Assembly (NCBI RefSeq): GCF_036178845.1
Contig: NZ_CP108070.1
Coordinates: 1,488,001-1,552,000 of the forward strand
Reading direction: 5' to 3'
DNA: 64,000 nucleotides
Source of the DNA: Streptomyces sp. NBC_00271
GTDB lineage: Bacteria > Actinomycetota > Actinomycetes > Streptomycetales > Streptomycetaceae
Positions 44,643-53,184 of the stretch are shown here, piece by piece. Position 1 is the first letter of the stretch; the number at the start of each line of letters is the position of its first letter. The notes beneath the pieces were generated by a model. That model had not been told where the DNA came from, ran no database searches, and saw only the letters and a list, made by a program, of their open reading frames with translations. The translations under genes were made by a program, and so were the position numbers.

Positions 44643-45105
44643 TAATACTCCAGTGTGGCTTCGCGATCTAGGCGGTTTCGTTTGGATCACCTGGCTGACC
44701 AGAGGAAGATGCTCGCAACGTGGAGTCCGGCCAGGTAGATGGCTGCTGTCTTCTCGTAGCGGGTGGCGATGCCTCGCCACTGTTTCAAGCGGTTGATGCA
44801 GCGTTCGACCGTGTTGCGTTGCTTGTAGGTCTCGCGGTCGAAGGCGGGTGGCCTGCCACCCCGGCTGCCGCGTCGCAGACGGTGGCCGCGTTGATCGGCC
44901 GTCACGGGGATGACCGCCCGGATGCCGCGCCGCCTGAGGTTTTCACGGATGGCCCGCGACGAATACGCCTTGTCTGCGAGGACTGCCGCTGGCCGGGTCC
45001 GGGGCCGTCCACGCCGTCGGGGAACACGCAGCCGCGCCATCACGTCAGCGAAGGCAGGCGCGTCACCGGCCTGTCCGGCGGTGAGATGGAAGGCCGGGCG
45101 GACCT
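44643..45105 (-). pseudogene. 5'-truncated IS5-family transposase
   Basis: The minus strand reads FHLTAGQAGDAPAFADVMARL, VLADKAYSSRAIRENLRRRG (second Asp), RGSRGGRPPAFDRETYKQRN and NTVERCINRLKQWRGIATRYEK (Glu) before a stop at 44687. The N-terminal half with the first catalytic Asp is missing; upstream of about 45105 the frame is unrelated. The outer end toward the IS701 element begins near 44643. The stretch 45106-45495 shows no gene. Confidence 0.75.
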
Positions 45106-45495
45106 CGCCGAGCAGCGCGTTCTCGCCGCCCGAAAGCGCAGCCCGCAGGCGGCCTCGGCCGCTCCCGGCCAGTCCTCCCCGGCTCCGGCCGACTCCCACG
45201 CACCGGCGCCGCCGAACCCGGGACGAAGGCGCTGACGCGACGATCGCCCTGACATCACGTCCGCTCCGGACAACAGCCGACCGATCAGCCCGAGCCACCG
45301 CGCCCAACCCCGAAGACTGCGAGGACACCAGTGATGACCAGCCCCACCCATGCCATGGCCCTGCGCACGACGGCCACCGCCTTCGGCACCCAGCGCGGCA
45401 AAGCCTGGTGGAGAGCACCTGTCCGAAGGCGCCGCATTCCCCACTAAGTGCTGCTCAGCACCGTTGTCGACTGGGCATGCGGGCGTGATCGCGCA

Positions 45496-46146
45496 CTATG
45501 CGGTCGCAACGCCCAGGAAGCGCAGCACCGCTAGGACGCGGCGGTGGTCGGCGTCGGCCTTGGGCAGGTCGAGCTTGGTGAAGATGCTGTTGATGTGCTT
45601 GGCGACCGCGCTCTCGCTCACGACCAGCTCGGCGGCGACGCCGGAGTTGGACCGGCCGCCCGCCATCAGCTCCAGCACCTCCCGCTCGCGCGGTGTCAGC
45701 CGGTCGAGCGGATCGCTGTGCCGGCGCACCAGCAGCTGCGCGACGACCTGCGGGTCGAGCGCGGTGCCGCCGGCCGCCACCCGGCGTACCGCCTCGGCGA
45801 ACTCCTCGACGTCGGCGACCCGTTGCTTGAGCAGATAGCCGACGCCCGAGGTGTTGGCGGCGAGCAGATCGGCGGCGTACCGCTCCTCCACGTACTGCGA
45901 CAGCAGGAGCACGGCGGTACGCGGGTACTGGCGGCGGATCACCAGCGCGGCGCGCACTCCCTCGTCGGTGAAGCCGGGCGGCATGCGCACGTCGACCACG
46001 GCGATGTCGGGACGGTGCTCCTCGACGGCCGCCAGCAGCCCTTCCGCGTCGGCGACTTGCGCGCACATCTCGAAGCCGGCCGCCTCCAGCACCTTGACCA
46101 CGCCGATGCGCAGCAAGAGGGAATCCTCGGCGATCACGGCGCGCAC
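45496..46146 (-). CDS. NarL/LuxR-type response regulator
   Basis: The 216-residue protein has a receiver domain (phospho-acceptor D52 in VVDVRMPPGF, acidic pocket AEDSLLLRIG, Lys in GYLLKQRVAD) and a C-terminal LuxR helix-turn-helix (LTPREREVLELMAGGRSN, ESAVAKHINSIFTKLDL). Its start overlaps the sensor kinase stop by 13 bp, so the pair is co-expressed. The target genes are unknown; the divergent membrane protein and methyltransferase are candidates. Confidence 0.93.
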   Translation of the reverse strand: MRAVIAEDSLLLRIGVVKVLEAAGFEMCAQVADAEGLLAAVEEHRPDIAVVDVRMPPGFTDEGVRAALVIRRQYPRTAVLLLSQYVEERYAADLLAANTSGVGYLLKQRVADVEEFAEAVRRVAAGGTALDPQVVAQLLVRRHSDPLDRLTPREREVLELMAGGRSNSGVAAELVVSESAVAKHINSIFTKLDLPKADADHRRVLAVLRFLGVATA

Positions 46147-47420
46147 GGCAGCTCCACGGTGATGACGGTCGGCCCCCCGGCGGGGCTGCGGCAGGAGAAC
46201 GTGCCGTCGACGGACGCGACGCGCTTGGCGAGCCCGGCGAGCCCGGTGCCACCGCCGGCCGCCGCGAGATCCGCGCCGCCCGCGCCGTCGTCCGCGACGA
46301 CCACCAGCAGTGTCTCCCCGATCCGCTCCACGGTCACGTCCGCCCGGGTCGCCTGGGCGTGTTTGACCACGTTCGTCAGGGCCTCGGAGACCACGAAGTA
46401 CGCGACGGCCTCGACCGTGGGTGAGGGGCGCTGCGACAGGTCCACCGCCACGCGCACCGGGATCGGGAGGCGGGCGGCGACCCCGGACAGCGCGGCGTCG
46501 AGGCCGCGGTCCTCAAGGACGGCCGGATGCAGGCCGCGCACCAGGTTGTTCAGCTCGGCGATCGCCTCCTTCGCCTCGCGGTGCGCCTCGTCGATCACCT
46601 TGCGGGCGTCCGCCGGCAGGTCGCCGAGGGTGGCCCTGGCCAGGCCCAGGTTGACGGCGAGTGAGACGAGGCGCTGCTGCGCGCCGTCGTGCAGGTCGCG
46701 CTCGATCCGCCGCCGCTCGGCGTCGGCGGCGTCGAGCACACCGGCCCGGCTCTCGGCGAGGTCGGCGACCCGGCGGGCCAGCTTCTCCGTGCGGCTGGGG
46801 CCGAGCAGGACCTCGGCCGCCCGGGTCTCCAGCCGCACCAGAGCGCCGGTCAGCCGGGGCTCGAGGAACAGCAGGGCGAGGCCGCCGGCGGTGATGTACG
46901 CGGCCTGCGTGGTGTACCCGACGTCGGTGACCCGCCACTGCGGGGGCAGCGCCCAGATCCACACGTAGATGGAGGCGGCCACGAGAGCGACGGCCCAGAC
47001 GGCGAGGACGGCGAGGTCCAGGACGGCGAGCAGCGGACCCGCCACGGCGTGGTAGCAGACCTGCCGCCACAAGGCCCGCGTGGTCAGCCGGCGCACCGCC
47101 GACTTCCAGTTGCGTCCCGGCCCGGGTACGGCGGGGCGCGGGAGGTCCTTGCCGACGAGCGCCCGGTAGCGCCGCCGCTGCCCGAGGGTCAGCAGGGGTG
47201 TCACCACGAGCGTGAGCAGCACGGGCAGCGCCACGAGCGTGAGCAGCACGGGCAGCGGAGTCGCGGCCGGCACCAACGCCGCCATCGTGCCGAGCAGCCA
47301 GAGCCACAGTGGCACCACGGCGAGGTGGAGCGGCAGGCCGGCGGCGACGAGCGCGGTCCGGTGTCCCGCCCTGCGGAACGGCCGGCCCAGTACCAGCTGC
47401 AGCCACGTCGTGAGTTGCAT
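46134..47420 (-). CDS. Sensor histidine kinase (HisKA_3/HATPase type)
   Basis: The 428-residue protein has several N-terminal membrane segments (about 15-80 and 120-190), then the dimerisation motif RRRIERDLHDGAQQRLVSLA with the phospho-accepting His near residue 245, and a HATPase domain (SEALTNVVKHA, VVADDGAGGAD, GTGLAGLAKRV). This is the NarX/DesK-like kinase group paired with LuxR regulators. An unusual short tandem repeat (LTLVALPVLLTLV) occurs in the membrane part, matched by a repeated 20-bp-scale block near 47215-47250. Confidence 0.93.
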   Translation of the reverse strand: MQLTTWLQLVLGRPFRRAGHRTALVAAGLPLHLAVVPLWLWLLGTMAALVPAATPLPVLLTLVALPVLLTLVVTPLLTLGQRRRYRALVGKDLPRPAVPGPGRNWKSAVRRLTTRALWRQVCYHAVAGPLLAVLDLAVLAVWAVALVAASIYVWIWALPPQWRVTDVGYTTQAAYITAGGLALLFLEPRLTGALVRLETRAAEVLLGPSRTEKLARRVADLAESRAGVLDAADAERRRIERDLHDGAQQRLVSLAVNLGLARATLGDLPADARKVIDEAHREAKEAIAELNNLVRGLHPAVLEDRGLDAALSGVAARLPIPVRVAVDLSQRPSPTVEAVAYFVVSEALTNVVKHAQATRADVTVERIGETLLVVVADDGAGGADLAAAGGGTGLAGLAKRVASVDGTFSCRSPAGGPTVITVELPCAP

Positions 47421-47591
47421 GCGTCAAACGGTAAAGCCGCAGGCCATCCCCGTGCCATGACGCTCCCGCCCGGTTCGGGGGTGCACTTGTCTCCACCCCG
47501 GGTCGGAACCCTGCGTGACTGACGGCGCCCTGGTGTGCGGCGGAGGGTGGAGCACGTGAAGGGGAGAGCCGGCGGGGAGCGGGGGAAGACG

Positions 47592-48071
47592 ATGCGTCAA
47601 CTGGTGTCGTGCGATGACGAATTGGCCGGTGCCGAGGGCTTCGACCCCGCCGAGGTCATCCCGCTCCACGAAGAGGCGGAGGAGCCGCGCCCGGCGCGGG
47701 GCATGAGACGGGCCGGGTGGCTGCTGGTCGCCTGCGGGCTCGCCCTGCTGCCGTGGCTGTACGTGCTGGCCACCGGCCTGCCGGCCACCGCGACCGCGGC
47801 GCACTGGCCGGTCGCCTGGGTCGGGCTCGACGCGCTGGAGGCGCTCGGCCTGATCGCCACCGGCTTCCTCGCCGCCCGCGGCGACCGCCGGCACGCCCTG
47901 GCAGCCGCCGCGACCGCGACGCTGCTTGTGGTGGACGCCTGGTTCGACACCACGACCGCGGCCCCGGGCGGCGACTTCGCCACCGCGGTCGCCATGGCGC
48001 TCGGCGCCGAGCTGCCGCTCGCCGCGCTGTGCGGCCGGCTGGCGCTGCGGGCGCTGAGCCGGCACGCGTGA
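47592..48071 (+). CDS. Small integral membrane protein, function unknown
   Basis: The 159-residue protein has a cytoplasmic start (MRQLVSCDDELAG) and four hydrophobic segments ([74 protein letters not shown]). ATG 47592 follows GGGGGAAG. It is divergent from the kinase/regulator pair across about 170 bp and precedes a methyltransferase gene by 53 bp. It could be the regulated output of the two-component system; this is inference. Confidence 0.75.
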   Translation: MRQLVSCDDELAGAEGFDPAEVIPLHEEAEEPRPARGMRRAGWLLVACGLALLPWLYVLATGLPATATAAHWPVAWVGLDALEALGLIATGFLAARGDRRHALAAAATATLLVVDAWFDTTTAAPGGDFATAVAMALGAELPLAALCGRLALRALSRHA

Positions 48072-48124
48072 CGCCGACCGCCCGACTACGTACCACGGAC
48101 CGAATCGATCCACCGGAGAACACC

Positions 48125-48841
48125 ATGCACCGCATCACCACCGCCCCCGTCGCCCCGATCCCGGCCCGGACCCGCTGGGCGGTCGCCGCCGGCGCGGGCG
48201 CCGCGTTGGCCGCCGCCTGGTGGCTGGGCGACACGGCGTCCTATCCGTACGCCCAACGCGGCCTCCTCGACGTGCCGTTGCCGTTCCTGACAGCCGACCG
48301 GATGGACGCCGTACTGCAACCGCGGCCGGGGGAGCGGATCCTGGAGATCGGCCCGGGGACGGGCCTGCAGTCGCTGCACGTCGCCCCGCAGCTCGGGCCG
48401 GAGGGACGGCTCGATGTGCTCGACATCCAGCAGGAGATGCTCGACCACGTGATGTGCCGCGCCGAGCGCGACGGCCTGGCGACGATCAGGCCCACCCGCT
48501 CGGACGCACGTGAACTGCCCTACGCCGACGGGACATTCGACGCCGTATACGCCGTGACCGCGCTCGGCGAGATCCCCGAGCCTGATCGGGTACTGCGCGA
48601 GGCGGCACGGGTGCTGGCACCAGGCGGGCGGCTGGTGATCGGCGAGTTCTTCGACCGGCACTGGATCCCCTTCGGCCGACTGCACCGGCTCGCCGACGCC
48701 GCCGGCCTCCACCTGACCGAGCGCCGCGGCCCAAGCCCGGCATACCTCGCCCGCTTCCGACCCTGCGGAGCCCACGCGCCCGTTCGCCAGGGCAAGCACC
48801 TCGCCGACGGCGACCGGGACACCAACGACGGGGAAGCGTGA
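48125..48841 (+). CDS. Class I SAM-dependent methyltransferase with N-terminal membrane anchor
   Basis: The 238-residue protein has a hydrophobic segment (RWAVAAGAGAALAAAWWLG, about 17-36), then motif I ILEIGPGTGLQSLHVAPQLG, DIQQEMLDHV, and VLAPGGRLVIGEFFD. This resembles UbiE/Methyltransf_11 enzymes acting on lipids or quinones. ATG 48125 follows CCGGAGAACACC. It probably shares a transcript with the small membrane protein gene upstream. Confidence 0.85.
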   Translation: MHRITTAPVAPIPARTRWAVAAGAGAALAAAWWLGDTASYPYAQRGLLDVPLPFLTADRMDAVLQPRPGERILEIGPGTGLQSLHVAPQLGPEGRLDVLDIQQEMLDHVMCRAERDGLATIRPTRSDARELPYADGTFDAVYAVTALGEIPEPDRVLREAARVLAPGGRLVIGEFFDRHWIPFGRLHRLADAAGLHLTERRGPSPAYLARFRPCGAHAPVRQGKHLADGDRDTNDGEA

Positions 48842-49159
48842 GCACCGCACGCAGGGACCGCGATCACCGAGCTGAACAACCTGGCGCGCGGTAGGCCGCT
48901 CCAGGAGGCGAGGGGGCTCCGCCCCAACCGCGGCCAGCCACGAAAGCTGCGGCGCCCCCGCAAGGTGAGAGGGGAGTCCTGCGGCTTCTGCTGCGTGATT
49001 CCGGTCTCCGATCGTGCTGGGTCCTCTCCGGCAGCAAGCCCGGGCGGCGGCGATAAGGCGGGTGCGTCCAGCAGCCCCGCGGAGTTCTGCGAGCGGGCCT
49101 GTGGTGGTGCAGTGCCGACTGGCCCATTCCGCACGGTTTTCGGCGGTGCTACCCAGCCA

Positions 49160-49594
49160 CAGGTGAGCGGGGCTGGTGTATAGGTGTCCGAGTGGCTGGT
49201 GAGCCGTCGTCGGTAGTGGGCGCGTCTGGCCTGTGCCTGGTGGAGCCTGCGCCAGATTGACCAGGCCGAAGGTGGCACGGCGGTGTGGCCGGTGGTCTGA
49301 AGAGCGTGCCTGGCGGACCTCGTCACGCACCCCGTCGGCGTCCCAGCGTGCGCTTCGCAGCAGCCTCTGCATCGCGCCGGGGCGGGCATGGCCGGCCTCT
49401 TCGGCCAGCTGCCGGCAGTTCTTGCGTTCGACGCCGGACAGCAGTCCGAGGACGAACGCCCGCGCCGTCGCCCGCGGTTCCGCTCGGTGAAACCGGACCG
49501 CGATGCGGGCCATGGCCTGGTCGAACATCACCTGCCAGCGGGTCGCGTCCATGCTGTGGCCCGTGGCCATCGCACGATCTTCAGGAGTCCACAC
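49160..49594 (-). pseudogene. Internally deleted IS701-family transposase
   Basis: From 49594 the frame reads FDQAMARIAVRFHRAEP, GVERKNCRQLAEEAGHARPG and RLLRSARWDADGVRDEV, which match the N-terminus of the intact IS701 transposase at 44.4 kb. Downstream of about 49290 another frame reads SAWSIWRRLHQAQARRAHYRRR, matching the C-terminal end. The catalytic middle is gone. The stretch 48842-49159 contains no gene I can support and may be further IS debris. Confidence 0.75.
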
Positions 49595-49806
49595 AACCCT
49601 TGATGATCACGCTTTGGCCGTTCTCATACTCACCCGGGCCCAGCGCAAAATCGCGAGGTCCGACCGGACGGGGATGGCGCGCTCCCGCCCGAGGCGGCTG
49701 ATCCACCCGTCAATCCCTTTGCGCGACCGAGCAGGTCACCCCTAGCGTGCAAGCGCATAGGAACCGTGCGCCAGGGCAGCGCGCCACCGAATGAGGAGCA
49801 ACCGCC

Positions 49807-50184
49807 GTGGGAACCATGGTCTCGGTCAGGGGCTGGCTGGAGTGTGACGACGGACAGCTGGCCCAGATCAAGGAGATCGTGGAAGCAGACGATCCGGAGC
49901 GCACCTACAGCGGAGGCTGGGCCTTCCCCGCTCGGCAGTACAACGGTGCCAGGTGGGCCTTCTACGGGGGCTACATACGCGCGGTGTCCCTCGACTGGTT
50001 CGAGGAGAGGTTGCGTCAGATCGCCCAGATCCCGGCCTCCTACCAGGATGACGAGTACGACGAGAGGCCCCGGGGGCTGTTTCTGGTCAGCCACGACGTC
50101 GACGGCATGAGCGAGTGGAAGGTCCACAACGGCGGCCTGGTGATCGGCCTCCCGGATGGGGATTACCACTACCTCGACGCCTAG
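49807..50184 (+). CDS. Conserved hypothetical protein, 125 residues
   Basis: GTG 49807 (after GAGGAGCAACC) starts a protein with VSVRGWLECDDGQLAQIKEI, SGGWAFPARQYN, WAFYGGYIRAVSLDWFEERL and LFLVSHDVDGMSEWKVHNGG, ending DYHYLDA. The aromatic-rich, soluble pattern suggests a small compact domain. I do not recognise a function. It lies between a decayed IS and the GH64 promoter repeat. Confidence 0.75.
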   Translation: MGTMVSVRGWLECDDGQLAQIKEIVEADDPERTYSGGWAFPARQYNGARWAFYGGYIRAVSLDWFEERLRQIAQIPASYQDDEYDERPRGLFLVSHDVDGMSEWKVHNGGLVIGLPDGDYHYLDA

Positions 50185-50294
50185 CCAGATCACGAAGTCG
50201 CACTGGAGTACAACCCAGCAATCCACAGGAATCGACCATTGCTCCGGGCCGGGAAGCAAGCGTCGTCGGTCTCTTCGGTGACTCAACGCAGAAA

Positions 50295-50489
50295 ATCCGC
50301 CGTGGACATCACCATGTGACGCCACCCCAGGCCCAGTTGGACCAGACCAATTCTGTCCGAATCGTTGACATGTACGGCACCCGCCGCAATTCTGAGAGCG
50401 CTCTCAACGAGAACCGGACGGCTCCACTCCGCCGGAATCCACCTCGTTGGAATCCCCCCACTCAAGGAGAGAGCGAGTGCCCAGAAGGC
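50295..50489 (+). repeat. Right copy of the 195-bp GH64 promoter repeat
   Basis: Functional counterpart of 41007-41201 in direct orientation, about ten differences apart. The two copies bracket the IS-rich island. Confidence 0.85.
50336..50406 (+). promoter_or_regulatory. Promoter of the second GH64 gene with TGAGAGCGCTCTCA operator and DasR-like site
   Basis: TTGACA (50365-50370), a 17-bp spacer and AATTCT (50388-50393) are followed by the perfect 14-bp palindrome TGAGAGCGCTCTCA (50393-50406). The palindrome sits at the same place as in the other GH64 promoter at 11.25 kb. GTTGGACCAGACCAAT (50336-50351) resembles the DasR element ACTGGTCTAGACCACT at 11 of 16 positions, a weaker call. Confidence 0.65.
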
Positions 50490-51673
50490 TGAAATGGCAT
50501 GCCCTGGCGGTGGCTGCGGCCACCGTCACCACGGCGCTTCTCACGTTCGGCGCCCCCTCTGACGCGAACGCGGCCGTCCCCACGACGATCCCACTCAAGT
50601 TCACGAACAACTCCGGCCGCAGCGAACCCGTTTACATCTACGACCTCGGAACACTCCTCTCGACGGGCCAGCAGGGCTGGGCCGACGCGAACGGCACGTT
50701 CCACGCCTGGCCCGCCGGCGGCAATCCGCCGACGCCCGCGCCCGACGCCTCGATCACGGGACCGGTCAACGGCCAGTCGAAGACGATCCGGATGCCCAAG
50801 TTCTCCGGCCGGATCTACTTCTCCTACGGCCAGAAACTCGACTTCCGCCTGACCACCGGCGGTCTGGTGCAGCCGGCCGTGCAGAACCCGAGCGACCCCA
50901 ACCACAACATCCTCTTCAACTGGTCCGAGTACACGCTCAACGACTCCGGGCTGTGGATCAACAGCACACAGGTCGACATGTTCTCGGCCCCGTACGCCGT
51001 CGGGGTCCAGCTCGCCGATGGGAGCACCAAGAACACCGGCCACCTCAAAACGGGCGGCTACACCGGGTTCTTCAACGCCCTGCGCGGCCAGCCGGGCGGC
51101 TGGGCCAATCTGATCCAGACCCGGTCCGACGGCACCGTCCTGCGGGCGCTGGCTCCCGGCCACGGCATCGAGGCGGGCGCGCTGCCAGGCACCGTCATGG
51201 ACGACTACGTCAACCGCGTGTGGCAGAAGTACAGTTCGTCGACGCTGACGGTGACGCCGTTCACCGATCAGCCGAACACGAAGTACTTCGGGCGGGTCTC
51301 CGGTGACGTCATGAACTTCACCAACAGCGCCGGAGCGGTCGTCACCAGCTTCCAGAAGCCCGACTCGGACAGCATCTTCGGTTGCTACAAGCGGCTGGAC
51401 GCCCCCAACGACCTGGTACGCGGCCCCATTTCACGGACCCTGTGCGCGGGATTCAACCGCTCAACCCTGCTCACCAACCCCAACCAGCCGGACACGAGCT
51501 CGGCGAACTTCTACCAGGACACGGTGACCAACCAGTACGCCCGCAAGATCCACGCGCAGATGGCCGACGGCAAGGCCTACGCGTTCGCCTTCGACGACGT
51601 CGGCAACTACGAGTCCCTCGTCCACGACGGCAACCCCCAACAGGCGTACGTCACGCTGGACCCGTTCAACTGA
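50477..51673 (+). CDS. Secreted beta-1,3-glucanase (GH64)
   Basis: The 398-residue protein starts at GTG 50477, 5 nt after AAGGAGAG. It has a signal peptide (WHALAVAAATVTTALLTFG, cleavage near ANA-A) and a single GH64 domain without a binding module. Catalytic-type residues E151 (NWSEYT) and D167 (STQVDMFSAPY) keep the 16-residue spacing of laminaripentaose-producing glucanases. Cys pair segments IFGCYKRLDAP and RTLCAGFNRS are present. It differs clearly from the CBM32-bearing GH64 at 9.8 kb, so it is a paralogue, not a recent copy. Confidence 0.93.
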   Translation: MPRRLKWHALAVAAATVTTALLTFGAPSDANAAVPTTIPLKFTNNSGRSEPVYIYDLGTLLSTGQQGWADANGTFHAWPAGGNPPTPAPDASITGPVNGQSKTIRMPKFSGRIYFSYGQKLDFRLTTGGLVQPAVQNPSDPNHNILFNWSEYTLNDSGLWINSTQVDMFSAPYAVGVQLADGSTKNTGHLKTGGYTGFFNALRGQPGGWANLIQTRSDGTVLRALAPGHGIEAGALPGTVMDDYVNRVWQKYSSSTLTVTPFTDQPNTKYFGRVSGDVMNFTNSAGAVVTSFQKPDSDSIFGCYKRLDAPNDLVRGPISRTLCAGFNRSTLLTNPNQPDTSSANFYQDTVTNQYARKIHAQMADGKAYAFAFDDVGNYESLVHDGNPQQAYVTLDPFN

Positions 51674-51698
51674 CGGATTCCGAAGGCTGGGACAGGTC

Positions 51699-52358
51699 CT
51701 AGTCGGGCACCGGGCAGGTGGTCCGCTTCACGAGGTCGTGCCAGCCGGACTCCAGGCGTTCGAGGGGCATCCCGCACTGCCGCGTCAGGTGGTGGATCAG
51801 GGCGGGTTCCAGGTAGCCCATGAGGGTCTGGGCGAGGAGAACGCCGTCCGCGCCGGGCACGGCCTCGCGCAGGAGCATGGCGACGTGGGTGAAGCGGACG
51901 CGGTACGGGGCGGAGCTGAAGCGGCGGGAGGCGTCCGGCTCGGCGGCGATGTACAGGTCGAGCCGGTCGTGGATCTCGCGCAGGACCCGGCAGCCGAAGG
52001 CGTGCAGACGGTCCGCCGGTGACGCGCCGGGGCCGAGAGGTGGCGGGCCGCTGAGGAAAGCGGCCTGGAACTGCTGCTCGGTGTGGTCGAGCAGGGCCAT
52101 CAGCAGGCCGGTGCGGTCACCGAAGCGCCGGAAGACGGTTCCCTTGCCCACCGAGGCCGCGGCGGCGACGGCCTCCATGGTCACATTGGCGACCCCGTGC
52201 TCCTCCACCAGGCGGGTGGCAGCCTCCAGCAGCCGGGCGCGGTTGCGTGCGGCATCGGCGCGGAGCTGCGGCGCGGCGGGCCCGACGGTCAGCTCCAGCG
52301 GGACCGGGGCTCCCGAGGGTTCCTGCCCCTTCGGGAAGGGCGGAAGTGGGGTGGACAT
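51699..52358 (-). CDS. TetR-family transcriptional regulator
   Basis: The 219-residue protein has a TetR helix-turn-helix (RARLLEAATRLVEEHG, VTMEAVAAAASVGKGTVFRRFGDR) and a helical ligand domain. It is divergent from an FMN reductase gene, and the space between carries two GGACC-N2-GGTCC palindromes. Autoregulation and control of the reductase are therefore likely. ATG 52358 is chosen; GTG 52364 is an alternative. Confidence 0.9.
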   Translation of the reverse strand: MSTPLPPFPKGQEPSGAPVPLELTVGPAAPQLRADAARNRARLLEAATRLVEEHGVANVTMEAVAAAASVGKGTVFRRFGDRTGLLMALLDHTEQQFQAAFLSGPPPLGPGASPADRLHAFGCRVLREIHDRLDLYIAAEPDASRRFSSAPYRVRFTHVAMLLREAVPGADGVLLAQTLMGYLEPALIHHLTRQCGMPLERLESGWHDLVKRTTCPVPD

Positions 52359-52389
52359 GAACACAGCGTAACGGCAGACGGGGGCAACT

Positions 52390-52449
52390 GGACCCTGGTC
52401 CGTTTAGCTGCTACAACATTAAACAGACCAGCAAGCGGACCTCGGTCCG
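52390..52449. promoter_or_regulatory. Paired TetR-type operators between divergent TetR and reductase genes
   Basis: GGACC-CT-GGTCC (52390-52401) and CGGACC-TC-GGTCCG (52436-52449) share a core, and each is followed by CGTTT. Their centres are 47 bp apart. The arrangement suits binding by the adjacent TetR regulator. Confidence 0.7.
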
Positions 52450-52486
52450 TTTTATTGCCGCAATGTTTCGTCCCCGGGAGTTCCCC

Positions 52487-53050
52487 ATGTCCGTACGCAT
52501 CCTCGCGCTCGTCGGCAGCCTTCGCGCCGGCTCCCACAACCGTCAGCTCGCGGAGGCGGCCATCAAGCTCGCCCCCGAGGGCGCGGAGATCGAGCTGTTC
52601 GAGGGGCTCGCCGAGGTCCCGTTCTACAACGAGGACCTCGACGTCGAGGGCAAGGTGCCGGCCGCCGCCATCGCCCTGCGCGAGGCCGCGGGCCGCGCCG
52701 ACGCCTTTCTGCTCTTCTCGCCGGAGTACAACGGCACGATCACGGCCGTCCTGAAGAACGCCATCGACTGGCTGTCGCGTCCGTACGGCGCCAGCGCCTT
52801 CACCGGTAAGGCCGCCGTCGTGGTCGGCACCGCGTTCGGTCAGTTCGGTGGCGTCTGGGCGCAGGACGAGGCCCGCAAGGCCCTGGGCATCGCGGGTGCC
52901 ACCGTCCTCGAGGACGTCAAGCTCTCCGTTCCCGGCTCCGTGACCCGCTTCGCCGAGACCCACCCGGTCGACGACGCCGAGGTCGCCGCCCAGCTCACCG
53001 AGGTCGTCGCCCGTCTGCACAGCCAGGTCGGCACCGCCAGCGCCTCCTGA
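52487..53050 (+). CDS. NADPH-dependent FMN reductase / NAD(P)H quinone reductase-like
   Basis: The 187-residue flavodoxin-fold protein has the phosphate-loop ALVGSLRAGSHNRQLAEAA and LLFSPEYNGTITAVLKNAIDWLSRP, the signature of the FMN_red family (ChrR, ArsH and azoreductase relatives). It reduces quinones, chromate or dyes with NAD(P)H in known members. Divergence from a TetR gene with paired operators suggests induction by a small molecule, possibly a quinone. Confidence 0.92.
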   Translation: MSVRILALVGSLRAGSHNRQLAEAAIKLAPEGAEIELFEGLAEVPFYNEDLDVEGKVPAAAIALREAAGRADAFLLFSPEYNGTITAVLKNAIDWLSRPYGASAFTGKAAVVVGTAFGQFGGVWAQDEARKALGIAGATVLEDVKLSVPGSVTRFAETHPVDDAEVAAQLTEVVARLHSQVGTASAS

Positions 53051-53061
53051 CGACTCCCCCC

Positions 53062-53092
53062 AGGGCCGGTCCGGTGCCACCGGACCGGCCCT
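53062..53092 (+). terminator. Terminator hairpin after the FMN reductase gene
   Basis: Perfect 15-bp arms AGGGCCGGTCCGGTG and CACCGGACCGGCCCT are separated by one base, with TTCG following. It is a strong hairpin, though the T-run is weak. Confidence 0.75.
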
Positions 53093-53184
53093 TCGCGCGT
53101 TCCCGGCGGTCGCCGACCGCCCGCAACGGTCCCGGGGTGTCGGCGATCTTGGCGGAACCAAACCCTCCGGGCCAAGATGCCCGC

